Of a DNA stretch of 64,000 nucleotides, positions 44,239-57,952 are shown in pieces (positions within the stretch are counted from its first letter, which is position 1; each line of letters begins with the position of its first letter). This stretch comes from Pseudomonas umsongensis. GTDB taxonomy: Bacteria > Pseudomonadota > Gammaproteobacteria > Pseudomonadales > Pseudomonadaceae. Position numbers and translations under genes: made by a program. The DNA is taken from positions 1,922,001-1,986,000 of the forward strand of contig NZ_NIWU01000001.1 in the NCBI RefSeq assembly GCF_002236105.1, written 5' to 3'. Below the pieces are notes generated by a model, which saw only the letters and a list, made by a program, of their open reading frames with translations, made no database searches and was not told where the DNA came from.

Positions 44239-44622
44239 TTAACCGTCCTTCTCGATTTCACAGAGTAGCGGATGCTGGCTTTCCCTGGCGTACTGGTTGA
44301 CCTGCATGGCCTTTGTCTCGGCGATGTCGCGGGTAAACACTCCACATACTGCCCGCCCTTCTGTATGGACGGCCAGCATGACCTTGGTCGCCAGCTCGCG
44401 ATTCAGGTTAAAAAACACCTCGAGCACTTCGACGACGAAATCCATCGGTGTGTAGTCATCATTAAACAAAACCACCTTGTACATCGGCGGCGCCTGTAAC
44501 GCAGGCTTGGCCTCCTGAACAGCAATGCCTGCGGAATCGTCGTCGTGTTCCTCCGGGCGATCTTTCTGGAGAGTCGGGCGATCCTGATTGAATGTTAGTC
44601 GAATCTGGCTGATTGCATGCAT
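44239..44622 (-). CDS. clpS: ClpA adaptor protein ClpS
   Basis: A 127-aa adaptor that binds N-terminal Leu, Phe, Trp or Tyr and delivers N-degron proteins to ClpAP. The folded domain begins at about residue 45, with the typical [18 protein letters not shown]. The binding-pocket histidine lies in [10 protein letters not shown]. The ATG at 44622 lacks a clear ribosome site, so the exact start is uncertain. Confidence 0.94.
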   Translation of the reverse strand: MHAISQIRLTFNQDRPTLQKDRPEEHDDDSAGIAVQEAKPALQAPPMYKVVLFNDDYTPMDFVVEVLEVFFNLNRELATKVMLAVHTEGRAVCGVFTRDIAETKAMQVNQYARESQHPLLCEIEKDG

Positions 44623-44810
44623 GGAAAGAAAGGTTCGTCAGTTGTGCAAATACAGTGGTGGGGGCGGTCTTGGGCGATTTCAACTCCGACTGCCTGGTCA
44701 CCTTGACTATCGGCAAAACGGTGTTACAACCAATAGAGCCCACAGTGGGTAAAAAAGGTCCGCGGAGTCAACTTTTTTCCTAAAAAGTGACTGCGGATGT
44801 ACTGGATGAT

Positions 44811-44826
44811 ACTCCAGTGATGGAGT
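44811..44826 (+). promoter_or_regulatory. Hairpin in the cspD leader
   Basis: ACTCCA-GTGA-TGGAGT is a perfect stem-loop 20 bp before the cspD start. In a cold-shock-type gene it could influence translation. Inference from position only. Confidence 0.35.
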
Positions 44827-44846
44827 CTGTTGCAGAGGGAGTTGGT

Positions 44847-45113
44847 ATGTCAGGTGTCAAGGTCAGCGGCAAGGTGAAATGGTTCAACAACGCCAAGGGT
44901 TACGGCTTCATCAACGAGGACGGCAAGACAGAAGACTTGTTCGCTCACTACTCGGCCATCCAAATGGATGGTTATAAAACCCTGAAGGCCGGCCAGGCTG
45001 TCGTATTCGAAATCATCCAGGGCCCCAAAGGTCTGCATGCCGTGAACATCGGCAACCCTGTAGATGCTTCGAAAACCTCAACCCCTGCCACGCAACAGAC
45101 CGTGACGGTTTAA
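44847..45113 (+). CDS. cspD: Cold-shock-domain protein CspD
   Basis: An 88-aa protein. The cold-shock domain (about 1-68) has RNP1 KGYGFIN and RNP2-like LFAHYSAI, followed by a Ser/Thr-rich tail. The ATG follows GAGGGAG. Its position divergent from clpS-clpA is the same as in E. coli, where CspD inhibits replication in stationary phase. Confidence 0.93.
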   Translation: MSGVKVSGKVKWFNNAKGYGFINEDGKTEDLFAHYSAIQMDGYKTLKAGQAVVFEIIQGPKGLHAVNIGNPVDASKTSTPATQQTVTV

Positions 45114-45135
45114 CGCCGCACCGTCATCCAGTCAT

Positions 45136-45176
45136 AAAAAACCGCCCGACTCAATCAATTGAATCGGGCGGTTTTT
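45136..45176. terminator. Bidirectional terminator cspD / icd
   Basis: AAAAACCGCCCGA ... TCGGGCGGTTTTT, symmetric with A and T tracts. It ends both cspD (plus) and icd (minus), which converge here. Confidence 0.93.
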
Positions 45177-45193
45177 GTATGCCTGTCGTTTGC

Positions 45194-46450
45194 TTACATG
45201 TGCTTGATCAGCGCTTCACCGAACCCGGAAGACGAAACCAGCGTCGCACCTTCCATCAGGCGCTCGAAGTCATAGGTCACGGTCTTGGCCTTGATCGCAC
45301 CGTTGGTGCCCTTGATGATCAGGTCCGCCGCCTCGGTCCAGCCCAGGTGACGCAGCATCATTTCGGCCGAAAGGATCACCGAACCCGGGTTGACCTGGTC
45401 CTTGCCGGCATATTTCGGCGCGGTACCGTGGGTGGCTTCGAACATGGCCACGGTATCGGACAGGTTCGCGCCTGGCGCGATACCGATACCGCCCACTTCC
45501 GCCGCCAGGGCGTCGGAGAGGTAGTCACCGTTGAGGTTCAGCGTGGCAATCACATCGTATTCGGCTGGACGCAGCAGGATCTGCTGGAGCATGGCGTCGG
45601 CAATGGCGTCCTTGACCACGACTTCGCGGCCGGTTTTCGGGTTCTTGAATTTCATCCACGGGCCGCCATCGAGCAGCTCGGCGCCGAATTCTTCCTTCGC
45701 CACCTCATAGCCCCAGTCCTTGAAGGCGCCTTCGGTGAATTTCATGATGTTGCCCTTGTGCACGATGGTCAGCGACTTGCGGTCGTTGTCCACCACGTAC
45801 TGCAGGGCCTTGCGCACCAGGCGCTTGGTGCCTTCCTTGGACACCGGCTTGATGCCGATGCCGCAGTCCTGGTCGAAACGGATCTTGGTGACGCCCATTT
45901 CTTCTTTCAGGAACTTGATGACCTTGGTGGCTTCGGGCGAGCCGGCCTTCCACTCGATACCGGCGTAGATGTCTTCGGAGTTCTCGCGGAAGATCACCAT
46001 GTCGACGTCGCCAGGTTTTTTCACCGGGCTTGGCACACCTTCGAACCACACCACTGGCCGCAGGCACACATACAGGTCCAGCTGCTGGCGCAGGGCAACG
46101 TTGAGGGAGCGGATACCCCCACCGACCGGCGTGGTCAGCGGGCCCTTGATGGAAACGACGTAGTCTTTCACGGCGTCCAGGGTTTCCTGGGGCAGCCAGG
46201 TGTCCTGGTCGTAGACCTGTGTAGCCTTTTCGCCAGCATAGACTTCCATCCAGGAAATCTTGCGCTTGCCCCCGTAGGCCTTTTCCACGGCAGCATCGAC
46301 AACCTTGATCATGACGGGGCTGACGTCAACGCCAATGCCGTCGCCTTCAATGAACGGGATGATCGGATTATCAGGAACATTGAGAGAATGGTCTGCATTG
46401 ACGGTGATTTTGTCGCCGACGGCTGGAACCTGAATCTTCTTGTAACCCAT
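45194..46450 (-). CDS. icd: NADP+-dependent isocitrate dehydrogenase (dimeric)
   Basis: A 418-aa TCA enzyme making 2-oxoglutarate. The regulatory serine that AceK phosphorylates in E. coli is within [13 protein letters not shown]. The C-terminus ([13 protein letters not shown]) is typical. The start ATG at 46450 follows GGAG; longer in-frame starts are not needed. It is divergent from the monomeric isozyme gene, a pair common in pseudomonads. Confidence 0.97.
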   Translation of the reverse strand: MGYKKIQVPAVGDKITVNADHSLNVPDNPIIPFIEGDGIGVDVSPVMIKVVDAAVEKAYGGKRKISWMEVYAGEKATQVYDQDTWLPQETLDAVKDYVVSIKGPLTTPVGGGIRSLNVALRQQLDLYVCLRPVVWFEGVPSPVKKPGDVDMVIFRENSEDIYAGIEWKAGSPEATKVIKFLKEEMGVTKIRFDQDCGIGIKPVSKEGTKRLVRKALQYVVDNDRKSLTIVHKGNIMKFTEGAFKDWGYEVAKEEFGAELLDGGPWMKFKNPKTGREVVVKDAIADAMLQQILLRPAEYDVIATLNLNGDYLSDALAAEVGGIGIAPGANLSDTVAMFEATHGTAPKYAGKDQVNPGSVILSAEMMLRHLGWTEAADLIIKGTNGAIKAKTVTYDFERLMEGATLVSSSGFGEALIKHM

Positions 46451-49170
<2,720 letters not shown>

Positions 49171-49186
49171 GGTTGTAAGGGAACAT

Positions 49187-49221
49187 CACAAACCCCGGCC
49201 ATGTGCCGGGGTTTGTGTTTT
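49187..49221 (+). terminator. Terminator of idh
   Basis: CACAAACCCCGGC-N5-GCCGGGGTTTGTG followed by four T, a 13-bp perfect stem starting 17 bases after the stop. Confidence 0.94.
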
Positions 49222-49256
49222 CAGCCATCACACAAATTTATCTGTCGAAACCGGAC

Positions 49257-49350
49257 CCTGTGGGAGCGAGCCTGCTCGCGAAAGCGGTTTATCATTCAAC
49301 ATCAATGCTGGCTGACCCACAGCCTTCGCGAGCAGGCTCGCTCCCACAGG
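49257..49350. repeat. REP doublet, family A
   Basis: Two inverted GTGGGAGCGAGCCTGCTCGC units between idh and nudJ, in the normal converging order. Confidence 0.92.
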
Positions 49351-49378
49351 GACAGCATTTCAACATCAAGGGAAATTC

Positions 49379-49825
49379 ATGGACTGGCAACCCCACATCA
49401 CCGTCGCCACCATCGTCGAAGACAACGACCGCTTCCTGATGGTCGAAGAACTCAAGCACGGACGCGTGGTGCTCAACCAACCCGCCGGCCACCTGGACCC
49501 GAACGAAACCCTGACCGAGGCCGCCGTGCGCGAAACCCTCGAGGAAACCGGCTGGGACGTCGAACCCACCGGTGTACTGGGAATCTATCTCTATACCGCC
49601 CCGAGCAACGGCGTGACCTACCAGCGGGTCTGCTTCATCGCCAAACCGCTGAAACATCACCCCGAGTATCAACTGGATGAGGGCATCGTCGGTGCCAAGT
49701 GGTTGACCCGCGAGGAATTAATCGGCCGGCGCGACAACTGGCGCAGCGAGCTGATCATGCGTTGCATCGACGATTATCTGGACGGCAAACACTTCGGCCT
49801 CGAATTGATCCGCCCTTCTCTTTAG
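49379..49825 (+). CDS. nudJ: NUDIX hydrolase, NudJ-like phosphatase
   Basis: A 148-aa hydrolase of nucleoside di/tri-phosphates or thiamin pyrophosphate type substrates. The NUDIX box is GHLDPNETLTEAAVRETLEE then TGW. Order nudJ-mnmA-hflD-purB matches E. coli, supporting the name. It precedes mnmA by 59 bp. Confidence 0.9.
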   Translation: MDWQPHITVATIVEDNDRFLMVEELKHGRVVLNQPAGHLDPNETLTEAAVRETLEETGWDVEPTGVLGIYLYTAPSNGVTYQRVCFIAKPLKHHPEYQLDEGIVGAKWLTREELIGRRDNWRSELIMRCIDDYLDGKHFGLELIRPSL

Positions 49826-49884
49826 CCTTGCGGACTGGAGCCTGTTAGAATCGCGTCCTTTTTCAAGACACTCATTGAATCCCT

Positions 49885-51030
49885 ATGCGTGATCCAGCCC
49901 CTTCTGACACACAAAAGAAGCGCGTCATTGTCGGCATGTCCGGCGGCGTGGACTCTTCCGTTTCCGCCCTCCTGCTGATCGAGCAGGGCTATGAGGTGGA
50001 AGGCCTGTTCATGAAGAACTGGGAAGAAGACGACGGAACCGAATACTGCACCGCCATGGATGACCTGGCGGACGCCCAGGCCGTGTGCGACAAGATTGGC
50101 ATCAAGCTGCACACCGCCAACTTCGCCGCCGAGTACTGGGACAACGTGTTCGAGCACTTCCTGGCCGAATACAAGGCCGGTCGTACGCCAAACCCGGACA
50201 TCCTGTGCAACCGCGAGATCAAGTTCAAGGCGTTCCTCGACTACGCCATGATGCTCGGCGCCGATCTGATCGCCACTGGTCACTACGTGCGCCGCCGCGA
50301 CATCGACGGCCGCACCGAACTGCTCAAGGGCCTGGACCCGAACAAGGACCAGAGCTACTTCCTGCACGCCGTTGGCGGCGAGCAGATCGCCAAGACCCTG
50401 TTCCCGGTCGGCGAACTGGAAAAACCCCAGGTTCGCGCAATTGCCGAGAAATACGAGCTGGCGACCGCGAAAAAGAAGGATTCCACCGGGATCTGCTTTA
50501 TCGGCGAACGGCGCTTCAGCGACTTCCTCAAGCAATACCTGCCGGCACAACCGGGCGAGATCAAGACCACCGAAGGTGAAGTCATCGGCCGCCACCATGG
50601 CTTGATGTACCACACCATCGGCCAACGCCAGGGCTTGGGCATCGGCGGCCTGAAAGACGCCAGCGACGAGCCGTGGTACGTGCTGATCAAGGACCTGGAA
50701 CACAACGAGCTGATCGTTGGCCAGGGTAACGATCACCCGTGGCTGTTTTCCCGCGCCCTGCTCGCTTCGGATATCTATTGGGTCAACCCGATCGACCTGA
50801 GCCAGCCGCGCAGGCTGACCGCCAAGGTTCGTTATCGCCAGGGCGACCAGCCCTGCACCCTGGAGAAAACCGCTACCGGCTATCGCGCGACCTTCGATGA
50901 CCCGCAACGCGCGGTGACTCCAGGCCAATCCGTGGTGTTCTACGACGGCGAGATCTGCCTTGGCGGCGGTGTGATCGAAGTTGCAGAACCCTGGACAAGC
51001 AAGAGCACCAGTAAAGGCCAGGCCCAATGA
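49885..51030 (+). CDS. mnmA: tRNA-specific 2-thiouridylase MnmA
   Basis: A 381-aa enzyme forming 2-thiouridine at U34 of tRNA-Lys, -Glu and -Gln with sulfur from TusE. The PP-loop is GMSGGVDSS; the catalytic cysteines are in [10 protein letters not shown] and [10 protein letters not shown]. Its stop overlaps the hflD start (ATGA). Confidence 0.96.
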   Translation: MRDPAPSDTQKKRVIVGMSGGVDSSVSALLLIEQGYEVEGLFMKNWEEDDGTEYCTAMDDLADAQAVCDKIGIKLHTANFAAEYWDNVFEHFLAEYKAGRTPNPDILCNREIKFKAFLDYAMMLGADLIATGHYVRRRDIDGRTELLKGLDPNKDQSYFLHAVGGEQIAKTLFPVGELEKPQVRAIAEKYELATAKKKDSTGICFIGERRFSDFLKQYLPAQPGEIKTTEGEVIGRHHGLMYHTIGQRQGLGIGGLKDASDEPWYVLIKDLEHNELIVGQGNDHPWLFSRALLASDIYWVNPIDLSQPRRLTAKVRYRQGDQPCTLEKTATGYRATFDDPQRAVTPGQSVVFYDGEICLGGGVIEVAEPWTSKSTSKGQAQ

Positions 51031-51650
51031 GTCCCACCCAGGAGCAACTGACGGCGCTGGGCGGCGTATTCCTCGCCGCGGTGCTGGTGGACAAGATCGC
51101 CAAGACCGGCCAGACCAACGAGGCCGGCCTGACCTGCATGCTCGGCAGCCTGCTGATTCGCGACCCCAAGGACACCCTGGAAGTCTATGGCGGCGACGAT
51201 ATCAACCTGCGTGAAGGCTATCGCGCATTGATCGGCGCCCTCGAACGCGACCCGAGTGCCCTGCAACGCGAACCGCTGCGCTATGCCCTGGCCATGCTGG
51301 GCCTGGAGCGTCAACTGGCCAAGCGCGAAGACATGCTGGAGATCATCGGCAAGCGCCTGCCGCAGATCCAGTCCCAGGTCGAGCACTTCGGTCCGGCCCA
51401 CGAAAATGTGATCGCCGCATGTGGCGCACTGTATCAGGACACCCTGAGCACCCTGCGCCAACGCATCCAGGTGCACGGTGACATGCGCAACCTGCAGCAA
51501 CCGAGCAACGCCTCGAAAATTCGCGCCCTGCTGCTGGCCGGTATCCGCTCGGCACGCCTATGGCGACAATTGGGCGGTCATCGCTGGCAGCTGGTGATTA
51601 GCCGCAAAAAATTGCTCAAAGAGCTTTACCCATTGATGCGTAACGAATAA
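51027..51650 (+). CDS. hflD: High frequency lysogenization protein HflD homologue
   Basis: A 207-aa peripheral membrane protein, all helical. In E. coli it binds lambda CII; its housekeeping role is unclear. It is coupled to mnmA by a four-base overlap. Confidence 0.92.
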   Translation: MSPTQEQLTALGGVFLAAVLVDKIAKTGQTNEAGLTCMLGSLLIRDPKDTLEVYGGDDINLREGYRALIGALERDPSALQREPLRYALAMLGLERQLAKREDMLEIIGKRLPQIQSQVEHFGPAHENVIAACGALYQDTLSTLRQRIQVHGDMRNLQQPSNASKIRALLLAGIRSARLWRQLGGHRWQLVISRKKLLKELYPLMRNE

Positions 51651-51687
51651 CCCGCATCGACAGCACCGAACTTAGCAATACGCGTAA

Positions 51688-53145
<1,458 letters not shown>

Positions 53146-53168
53146 TCGACCGCTGGACCCTTTTAAGA

Positions 53169-53193
53169 CGCCCGGCCGCGCCGGGCGTTTTTA
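53169..53193 (+). terminator. Terminator of purB
   Basis: CGCCCGGC-CGC-GCCGGGCG followed by five T. Confidence 0.93.
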
Positions 53194-53231
53194 TTCCCGT
53201 ATGAAAAGTGCTTTTTTTCAATAGGTTACAC

Positions 53232-54401
53232 ATGAATCCTGACATTCCTCTTCAACTTCTGGGCGGCATCACGGCACGCGAGTTCCTGCGCGACTACTGG
53301 CAGAAAAAACCGCTGTTGATCCGTCAGGCGATTCCTGATTTCGAAAGCCCGATCGATGCCGACGAACTGGCCGGCCTGGCGCTGGAAGAAGAAGTCGAAT
53401 CGCGCCTGATCATCGAGAACGGCGAGCGCCCATGGGAATTGCGTCGCGGCCCCTTTGCCGAAGACGAGTTCAGCAAGTTGCCGGAGCGCGATTGGACCCT
53501 GCTGGTGCAGGCCGTCGACCAGTTCGTGCCGGAAGTCAGCGAACTGCTGGAAAACTTCCGCTTCCTGCCGAGCTGGCGCATCGATGACGTGATGATCAGC
53601 TTCGCCGCCCCCGGTGGCAGCGTCGGCCCGCACTTCGACAACTACGACGTGTTCCTGCTGCAAGGCCACGGCAAGCGCAACTGGAAAATCGGCCAGATGT
53701 GCAACGCCGAAAGCCCGCTGCTGCAACACGCGGACCTGCGCATCCTCGCCGACTTCGAGGCCACCGATGAATGGGTGCTGGAACCGGGCGACATGCTCTA
53801 CCTGCCGCCACGCCTGGCCCACTGTGGCGTGGCTGTCGATGACTGCCTGACCTATTCCGTAGGTTTCCGCGCACCGAGCGCCGCTGAAGTGCTGACCCAC
53901 TTCACCGACTTCCTCAGCCAGTTCCTGTCGGACGAAGAGCGCTACACCGACGCCGACGCCGTGCCGGCGGTCGATCCGCACCAGATCCAGCATGACGCCC
54001 TCGACCGCCTGAAAAGCCTGCTCGCCGAACACATGAGCGACGAGCGCCTGCTGCTGACCTGGTTCGGCCAGTTCATGACCGAACCCCGCTACCCGGAACT
54101 GGTGGTCGGCCCTGAAGACCTCGAGGAAGAAGACGTTCTCGGCGCGCTGGAGCAAGGCGCCGTACTGATCCGCAACCCTAGCGCGCGCCTGGCGTGGTCG
54201 GAAGTCGATGACGACCTGTTGCTGTTTGCCAGCGGCCAGAGCCGCTACCTGCCGGGCAAACTGCGCGAACTGCTGAAGATGATCTGCGCCGCCGACGCGC
54301 TGCACGTCGACAACCTGGGGGACTGGTTGACCGACGAAGATGGCCGCGGCCTGCTGTGCGAACTGGTCAAGCAAGGAAGCCTGGGGTTTGCCGATGAATA
54401 A
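53232..54401 (+). CDS. roxA: Ribosomal protein uL16 arginine hydroxylase (RoxA/YcfD type)
   Basis: A 389-aa JmjC/cupin 2-oxoglutarate- and Fe(II)-dependent oxygenase. The HxD part of the metal site is GPHFDNYDVF and the distal histidine is in PRLAHCGVA. A C-terminal winged-helix-like dimer region follows. It modifies ribosomal protein L16. The ATG at 53232 begins MNPDIPLQLLGG. The next gene overlaps its last eight bases. Confidence 0.92.
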   Translation: MNPDIPLQLLGGITAREFLRDYWQKKPLLIRQAIPDFESPIDADELAGLALEEEVESRLIIENGERPWELRRGPFAEDEFSKLPERDWTLLVQAVDQFVPEVSELLENFRFLPSWRIDDVMISFAAPGGSVGPHFDNYDVFLLQGHGKRNWKIGQMCNAESPLLQHADLRILADFEATDEWVLEPGDMLYLPPRLAHCGVAVDDCLTYSVGFRAPSAAEVLTHFTDFLSQFLSDEERYTDADAVPAVDPHQIQHDALDRLKSLLAEHMSDERLLLTWFGQFMTEPRYPELVVGPEDLEEEDVLGALEQGAVLIRNPSARLAWSEVDDDLLLFASGQSRYLPGKLRELLKMICAADALHVDNLGDWLTDEDGRGLLCELVKQGSLGFADE

Positions 54402-54819
54402 GATTCACGTACGTGTCGCAGACTGGCAAAAGGACAACGCCGAGATCCGGCGCATTCGTGAAGCGGTGTTCGTCGCCGAGCAATCCGTACCACCCGAGCT
54501 GGAATGGGATGCCGACGATGTCACGGCCGTGCACTTTCTTGCCCTCGAAGGCGACTTTCCGGTCGGCACCGCCCGCCTGCTGCCTGACGGTCACGTCGGC
54601 CGGGTGTCGGTACTCAAGGACTGGCGCGGCCTGAAGGTCGGCGATGCGCTGATGCATGCGGTGATCGACGAAGCCGAAGAGCGCGGGCTGAAGCAGCAAA
54701 TGCTCAGCGCCCAGGTGCAGGCCACGGCGTTCTACGAGCGCCTGGGCTTTCACATGGTCAGCGAGGAGTTCCTGGAAGCAGGGATTCCGCATGTGGACAT
54801 GGTTCGTCACTCGGGCTGA
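54394..54819 (+). CDS. GNAT-family N-acetyltransferase
   Basis: A 141-aa acetyltransferase. The fold shows FVAEQSVPPELEWD at the N-terminus, the acetyl-CoA region VSVLKDWRGLKVGDALM and FYERLGFHMVSEEF. Substrate unknown. It overlaps the roxA stop by eight bases, implying co-expression with the ribosomal hydroxylase, so a protein or ribosome-related substrate is possible. Confidence 0.88.
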   Translation: MNKIHVRVADWQKDNAEIRRIREAVFVAEQSVPPELEWDADDVTAVHFLALEGDFPVGTARLLPDGHVGRVSVLKDWRGLKVGDALMHAVIDEAEERGLKQQMLSAQVQATAFYERLGFHMVSEEFLEAGIPHVDMVRHSG

Positions 54820-54832
54820 TACCGAGTCGCGG

Positions 54833-54901
54833 CCTTCGCGAGCAGGCTCGCTCCCACAAGGATCGCGCAAGACCTGTGGGAGCGGGCTTGCCCGCGATGG
54901 G
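54833..54901. repeat. Mixed REP pair
   Basis: The left unit is a family A half (CTTCGCGAGCAGGCTCGCTC) and the right unit is a different variant, GTGGGAGCGGGCTTGCCCGC. Only about 15 bp separate them. Confidence 0.85.
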
Positions 54902-54918
54902 GCCTTGAAGCCCACCAC

Positions 54919-54954
54919 AAAACGCCCTGGCATCATACGATGCCGGGGCGTTTT
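54919..54954 (+). terminator. Terminator of roxA-GNAT
   Basis: AAAACGCC ... GGCATC-ATAC-GATGCC ... GGCGTTTT; a long, nearly perfect symmetric hairpin, active in both directions in principle. Confidence 0.85.
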
Positions 54955-55012
54955 GCTGTCTACGATTCAACTTGCCCCCTCCCAGGCCGACAAACCGGTA
55001 ATACCAACACGC

Positions 55013-55113
55013 TGTAGGAGCGAGCATGCTCGCGATGGACTTGAGAACGCCGCGGGGTGTCAGGCTTCACGCTTTATCGTTCACGACCATCGCGAGCATG
55101 CTCGCTCCTACAC
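55013..55113. repeat. REP doublet, family A variant (GAGCATGCTCGC type)
   Basis: Inverted units TGTAGGAGCGAGCATGCTCG upstream of the secretin-like gene. Same subtype as at 35401. With the REP pair and terminator before it, it fills the 349-bp gap 54820-55168. Confidence 0.92.
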
Positions 55114-55168
55114 ACCCCGGGCCGACAAACTGGCAATATCAACACCTTTGATTGCGGAGATAACGGAT

Positions 55169-55945
55169 ATGTCCCTACGCACCCTGCTCACCACACTGCT
55201 GGTGACCTGCAGTTTTTCACTCATGGCCGCCACCGAAATCGTGCCGCTGAACTACCACAGCAGTGCCGACATGTTGCCGGTTGCGCAGGATTTCATCGGC
55301 AAGGATGGCCAAGTCAGCGCTTACGGCAATCAACTCATCGTCAAAGCCGATCAGCGCAAGATCGACGAACTTAAAGCTTTATTGAGCCAACTCGATACGG
55401 CACCCAAACGCTTGCTGATCACAGTCGATACGAACGAAAACAACTTTCAGGGCGATCAGGGCTACTCGGTGAACGGCGCCAAGCCGGGCCAGACCCGAAT
55501 CATCAGCCATAGCACCGCCAGTCGCGAGGGTGGCATCCAGCAAATCCAGGCCACCGACGGCATGCCGGCGCTGATCCAGGTCGGCCAGAGCGTGCCATTG
55601 ACCAGCACCCAGGTCGATTCCTACGGCGACCTGCGCAGCCAGACCGAATACCGCAACGTCACCCAGGGCTTTTACGTCACCGCCAACGTCACCGGCGAGA
55701 TCGTTCACCTTTCGATCAGTACCAACCGTGACCGCATGAGCCAGGAACGTCCCGATGTAGTGAATGTGCAAAGCACCGACACAACCGTCACCGGCCGCCT
55801 GGGGGAATGGATCCTGCTGGCCGGCGTGAATCGCCAGACACAGGCCGACAAACAGGGTATGGCCCGCAGCTACGGGACCCAGGGACGCGATGACATGACC
55901 CTGCGGGTGAAAGTCGATACTTTGGACCAAGACACCAAAAACTGA
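55169..55945 (+). CDS. Small secretin-domain periplasmic protein
   Basis: A 258-aa exported protein with signal peptide (MSLRTLLTTLLVTCSFSLMA). The first ~85 residues resemble the N-domain of secretins (NQLIVKADQRKIDELKALLS), and the rest resembles part of the secretin core, but the protein is too short to form a full outer-membrane channel. No type II or IV pilus genes are adjacent. Function unknown; it may be a stand-alone relict or accessory protein. Confidence 0.75.
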   Translation: MSLRTLLTTLLVTCSFSLMAATEIVPLNYHSSADMLPVAQDFIGKDGQVSAYGNQLIVKADQRKIDELKALLSQLDTAPKRLLITVDTNENNFQGDQGYSVNGAKPGQTRIISHSTASREGGIQQIQATDGMPALIQVGQSVPLTSTQVDSYGDLRSQTEYRNVTQGFYVTANVTGEIVHLSISTNRDRMSQERPDVVNVQSTDTTVTGRLGEWILLAGVNRQTQADKQGMARSYGTQGRDDMTLRVKVDTLDQDTKN

Positions 55946-55970
55946 CTGGCAGGTCGTATTAGACCAAAGA

Positions 55971-55996
55971 TGTAGTGCCTGAAAAAAAGCACTACA
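55971..55996. promoter_or_regulatory. Inverted repeat TGTAGTGC-N10-GCACTACA upstream of aceA (RccR-like operator)
   Basis: A perfect 8-bp inverted repeat with a 10-base spacer. It lies seven bases before a candidate -35 TTGACG (56003-56008) and -10 CATGAT (56026-56031) spaced by 17. In P. fluorescens the RpiR-family regulator RccR is known, as I recall, to control aceA through TGTAGT/ACTACA-type sites. Alternatively it is a terminator hairpin of the preceding gene, but there is no T-tract. Confidence 0.6.
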
Positions 55997-56002
55997 AAAC
56001 GT

Positions 56003-56031
56003 TTGACGAGTCAAAAAAGCAAAGGCATGAT
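56003..56031 (+). promoter_or_regulatory. aceA: Candidate sigma-70 promoter of aceA
   Basis: TTGACG and CATGAT 17 bp apart. Transcription from here would give a leader of about 366 nt before the aceA ATG. Confidence 0.45.
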
Positions 56032-56037
56032 GGCCTC

Positions 56038-56403
56038 GCTCCCGCTAATCAGGGGCCCTGGCAAGGGCCTTCGAGGCGATGTTCGCACCTACCCCGCGAA
56101 CCGCTTCGTGTCTGTACCGCCCACAAGGTGTGTTTGACGAGGTTGCCGACTGGAACGAAGTTGTCCCGAGGGACGGAAGCGTAATTAGGTAATCCGGCAC
56201 CACACTGATGTTCGTACCAAGGCCCACGACGCCCGAATGCGCCCGCAGTTCGCCTTTACCTGCTCACTTCCCCTCGAGCCATCGTTCATCCCGTCGCCAC
56301 CCCCGCCGAACCCGACTTGACCACCTAAGCTTCTGGTCAGCGAGCGCAGGAATTTTCCACCGCAGAACAACTTTTCATAAAGACGCGACGAGGTTTATCT
56401 CCC
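56038..56403 (+). other. Long 5' leader of aceA
   Basis: About 366 bases with no supported coding sequence. Near the start it has a perfect hairpin GGCCCT-GGCA-AGGGCC (about 56053-56068), and later GTCCC and GGGAC around 56162-56173. Its length and early hairpin suggest post-transcriptional control, but this is inference. Confidence 0.45.
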
Positions 56404-57729
56404 ATGGCACTGACACGCGAACAGCAAATTGCAGCCCTCGAAAAAGACTGGGCTGAAAACCCGCGCTGGAAAGGCGTGACACGCACTTACTCCGCTGCTG
56501 ACGTCGTCCGCCTGCGTGGCTCGGTTCAACCTGAGCACACCTTTGCAAAAATGGGCGCCGAGAAGCTGTGGAACCTGGTTACCCAGGGTGCCAAGCCAGC
56601 CTTCCGTCCTGAGAAAGATTTCGTCAACTGCATGGGCGCCCTGACCGGCGGCCAGGCTGTACAACAAGTCAAAGCCGGTATCCAGGCGATCTACCTGTCG
56701 GGCTGGCAAGTGGCTGCGGACAACAACTCCGCCGAATCGATGTACCCTGACCAGTCGCTGTACCCGGTGGACTCGGTTCCAACCGTGGTCAAGCGCATCA
56801 ACAACTCGTTCCGTCGTGCCGACCAGATCCAGTGGAAAGCCGGCAAGAACCCGGGCGACGAAGGCTACATCGACTACTTCGCGCCAATCGTGGCTGACGC
56901 CGAAGCCGGTTTCGGCGGCGTACTGAACGCCTACGAGCTGATGAAGAGCATGATCGAGGCAGGCGCCGCCGGCGTTCACTTCGAAGACCAGCTGGCTTCC
57001 GTGAAGAAATGCGGCCACATGGGCGGCAAGGTACTGGTTCCTACCCAGGAAGCGGTACAGAAGCTGACGGCTGCCCGTCTGGCAGCCGACGTTGCCGGTA
57101 CTCCGACCATCATCCTGGCCCGTACCGACGCTAACGCCGCCGACCTGCTGACTTCCGACTGCGACCCGTACGACCAGCCGTTCGTAACTGGCGAACGTAC
57201 CCAGGAAGGCTTCTACAAAGTGCGCGCCGGCCTGGACCAGGCAATCGCTCGCGGCCTGGCCTATGCACCGTACGCCGACCTGATCTGGTGCGAAACCGCC
57301 AAGCCAGACCTGGAAGAGGCTCGTCGCTTCGCTGAAGCGATCAAGAAGGAATACCCGGACCAACTGCTGTCGTACAACTGCTCGCCTTCCTTCAACTGGA
57401 AGAAAAACCTGGACGACGCGACCATCGCCAAGTTCCAGCGCGAACTGTCCGCCATGGGTTACAAGCACCAGTTCATCACCCTGGCCGGCATTCACAACAT
57501 GTGGCATAGCATGTTCAACCTGGCGCACGACTACGCCCGCAACGACATGACTGCCTACGTGAAGCTGCAGGAGCAGGAATTCGCCGACGCCGCCAAGGGC
57601 TACACCTTCGTGGCTCACCAGCAGGAAGTGGGCACCGGTTACTTCGACGACATGACCACCGTGATCCAGGGTGGCTCGTCGTCGGTCACCGCTCTGACCG
57701 GTTCGACTGAAGAAGAACAGTTCCACTGA
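56404..57729 (+). CDS. aceA: Isocitrate lyase
   Basis: A 441-aa glyoxylate-shunt enzyme splitting isocitrate into glyoxylate and succinate. The catalytic cysteine is in KKCGHMGGK. The size matches the E. coli-type (about 434 aa) enzyme, not the 531-aa form of P. aeruginosa. GAGG lies 10 bases before the ATG. It sits near icd and idh, its competitors for isocitrate. Confidence 0.97.
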   Translation: MALTREQQIAALEKDWAENPRWKGVTRTYSAADVVRLRGSVQPEHTFAKMGAEKLWNLVTQGAKPAFRPEKDFVNCMGALTGGQAVQQVKAGIQAIYLSGWQVAADNNSAESMYPDQSLYPVDSVPTVVKRINNSFRRADQIQWKAGKNPGDEGYIDYFAPIVADAEAGFGGVLNAYELMKSMIEAGAAGVHFEDQLASVKKCGHMGGKVLVPTQEAVQKLTAARLAADVAGTPTIILARTDANAADLLTSDCDPYDQPFVTGERTQEGFYKVRAGLDQAIARGLAYAPYADLIWCETAKPDLEEARRFAEAIKKEYPDQLLSYNCSPSFNWKKNLDDATIAKFQRELSAMGYKHQFITLAGIHNMWHSMFNLAHDYARNDMTAYVKLQEQEFADAAKGYTFVAHQQEVGTGYFDDMTTVIQGGSSSVTALTGSTEEEQFH

Positions 57730-57797
57730 TCTGCTTCGATTGAGACATCAGCCGCTGCGGGCCCTATAGAAAGCTAACCGCAGCGCTGCACACCTGA

Positions 57798-57826
57798 CGC
57801 CCCGACTGGTTCGGGGCGTTTTTTTT
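57798..57826 (+). terminator. Terminator of aceA
   Basis: CGCCCCGA-CTGGT-TCGGGGCG followed by eight T. Confidence 0.95.
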
Positions 57827-57856
57827 GCGCGCAGCACCACAAACCCCCGTAACCCT

Positions 57857-57952
57857 GTAGGAGCTGACGAGTGAAACGAGGCTGCGATCTTTTGATTTTG
57901 CCGATAAACAAGATCAAAAGATCGCAGCCTCGTTTCACTCGTCAGCTCCTAC
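57857..57952. repeat. Long inverted repeat, family B2
   Basis: Arms begin GTAGGAGCTGACGAGTGAAA and share GCGATCTTTTGAT with B1 copies. The outer arms are exact reverse complements. It lies between the aceA terminator and the nuo promoter region. Confidence 0.92.

Noticed and set aside
56027..56137. A 36-codon ORF (ATG ATG GCC ...) in the aceA leader, considered as a leader peptide.
   Set aside because: Its start overlaps the proposed -10 box, so it would not be on the main transcript, and it lacks a ribosome site.
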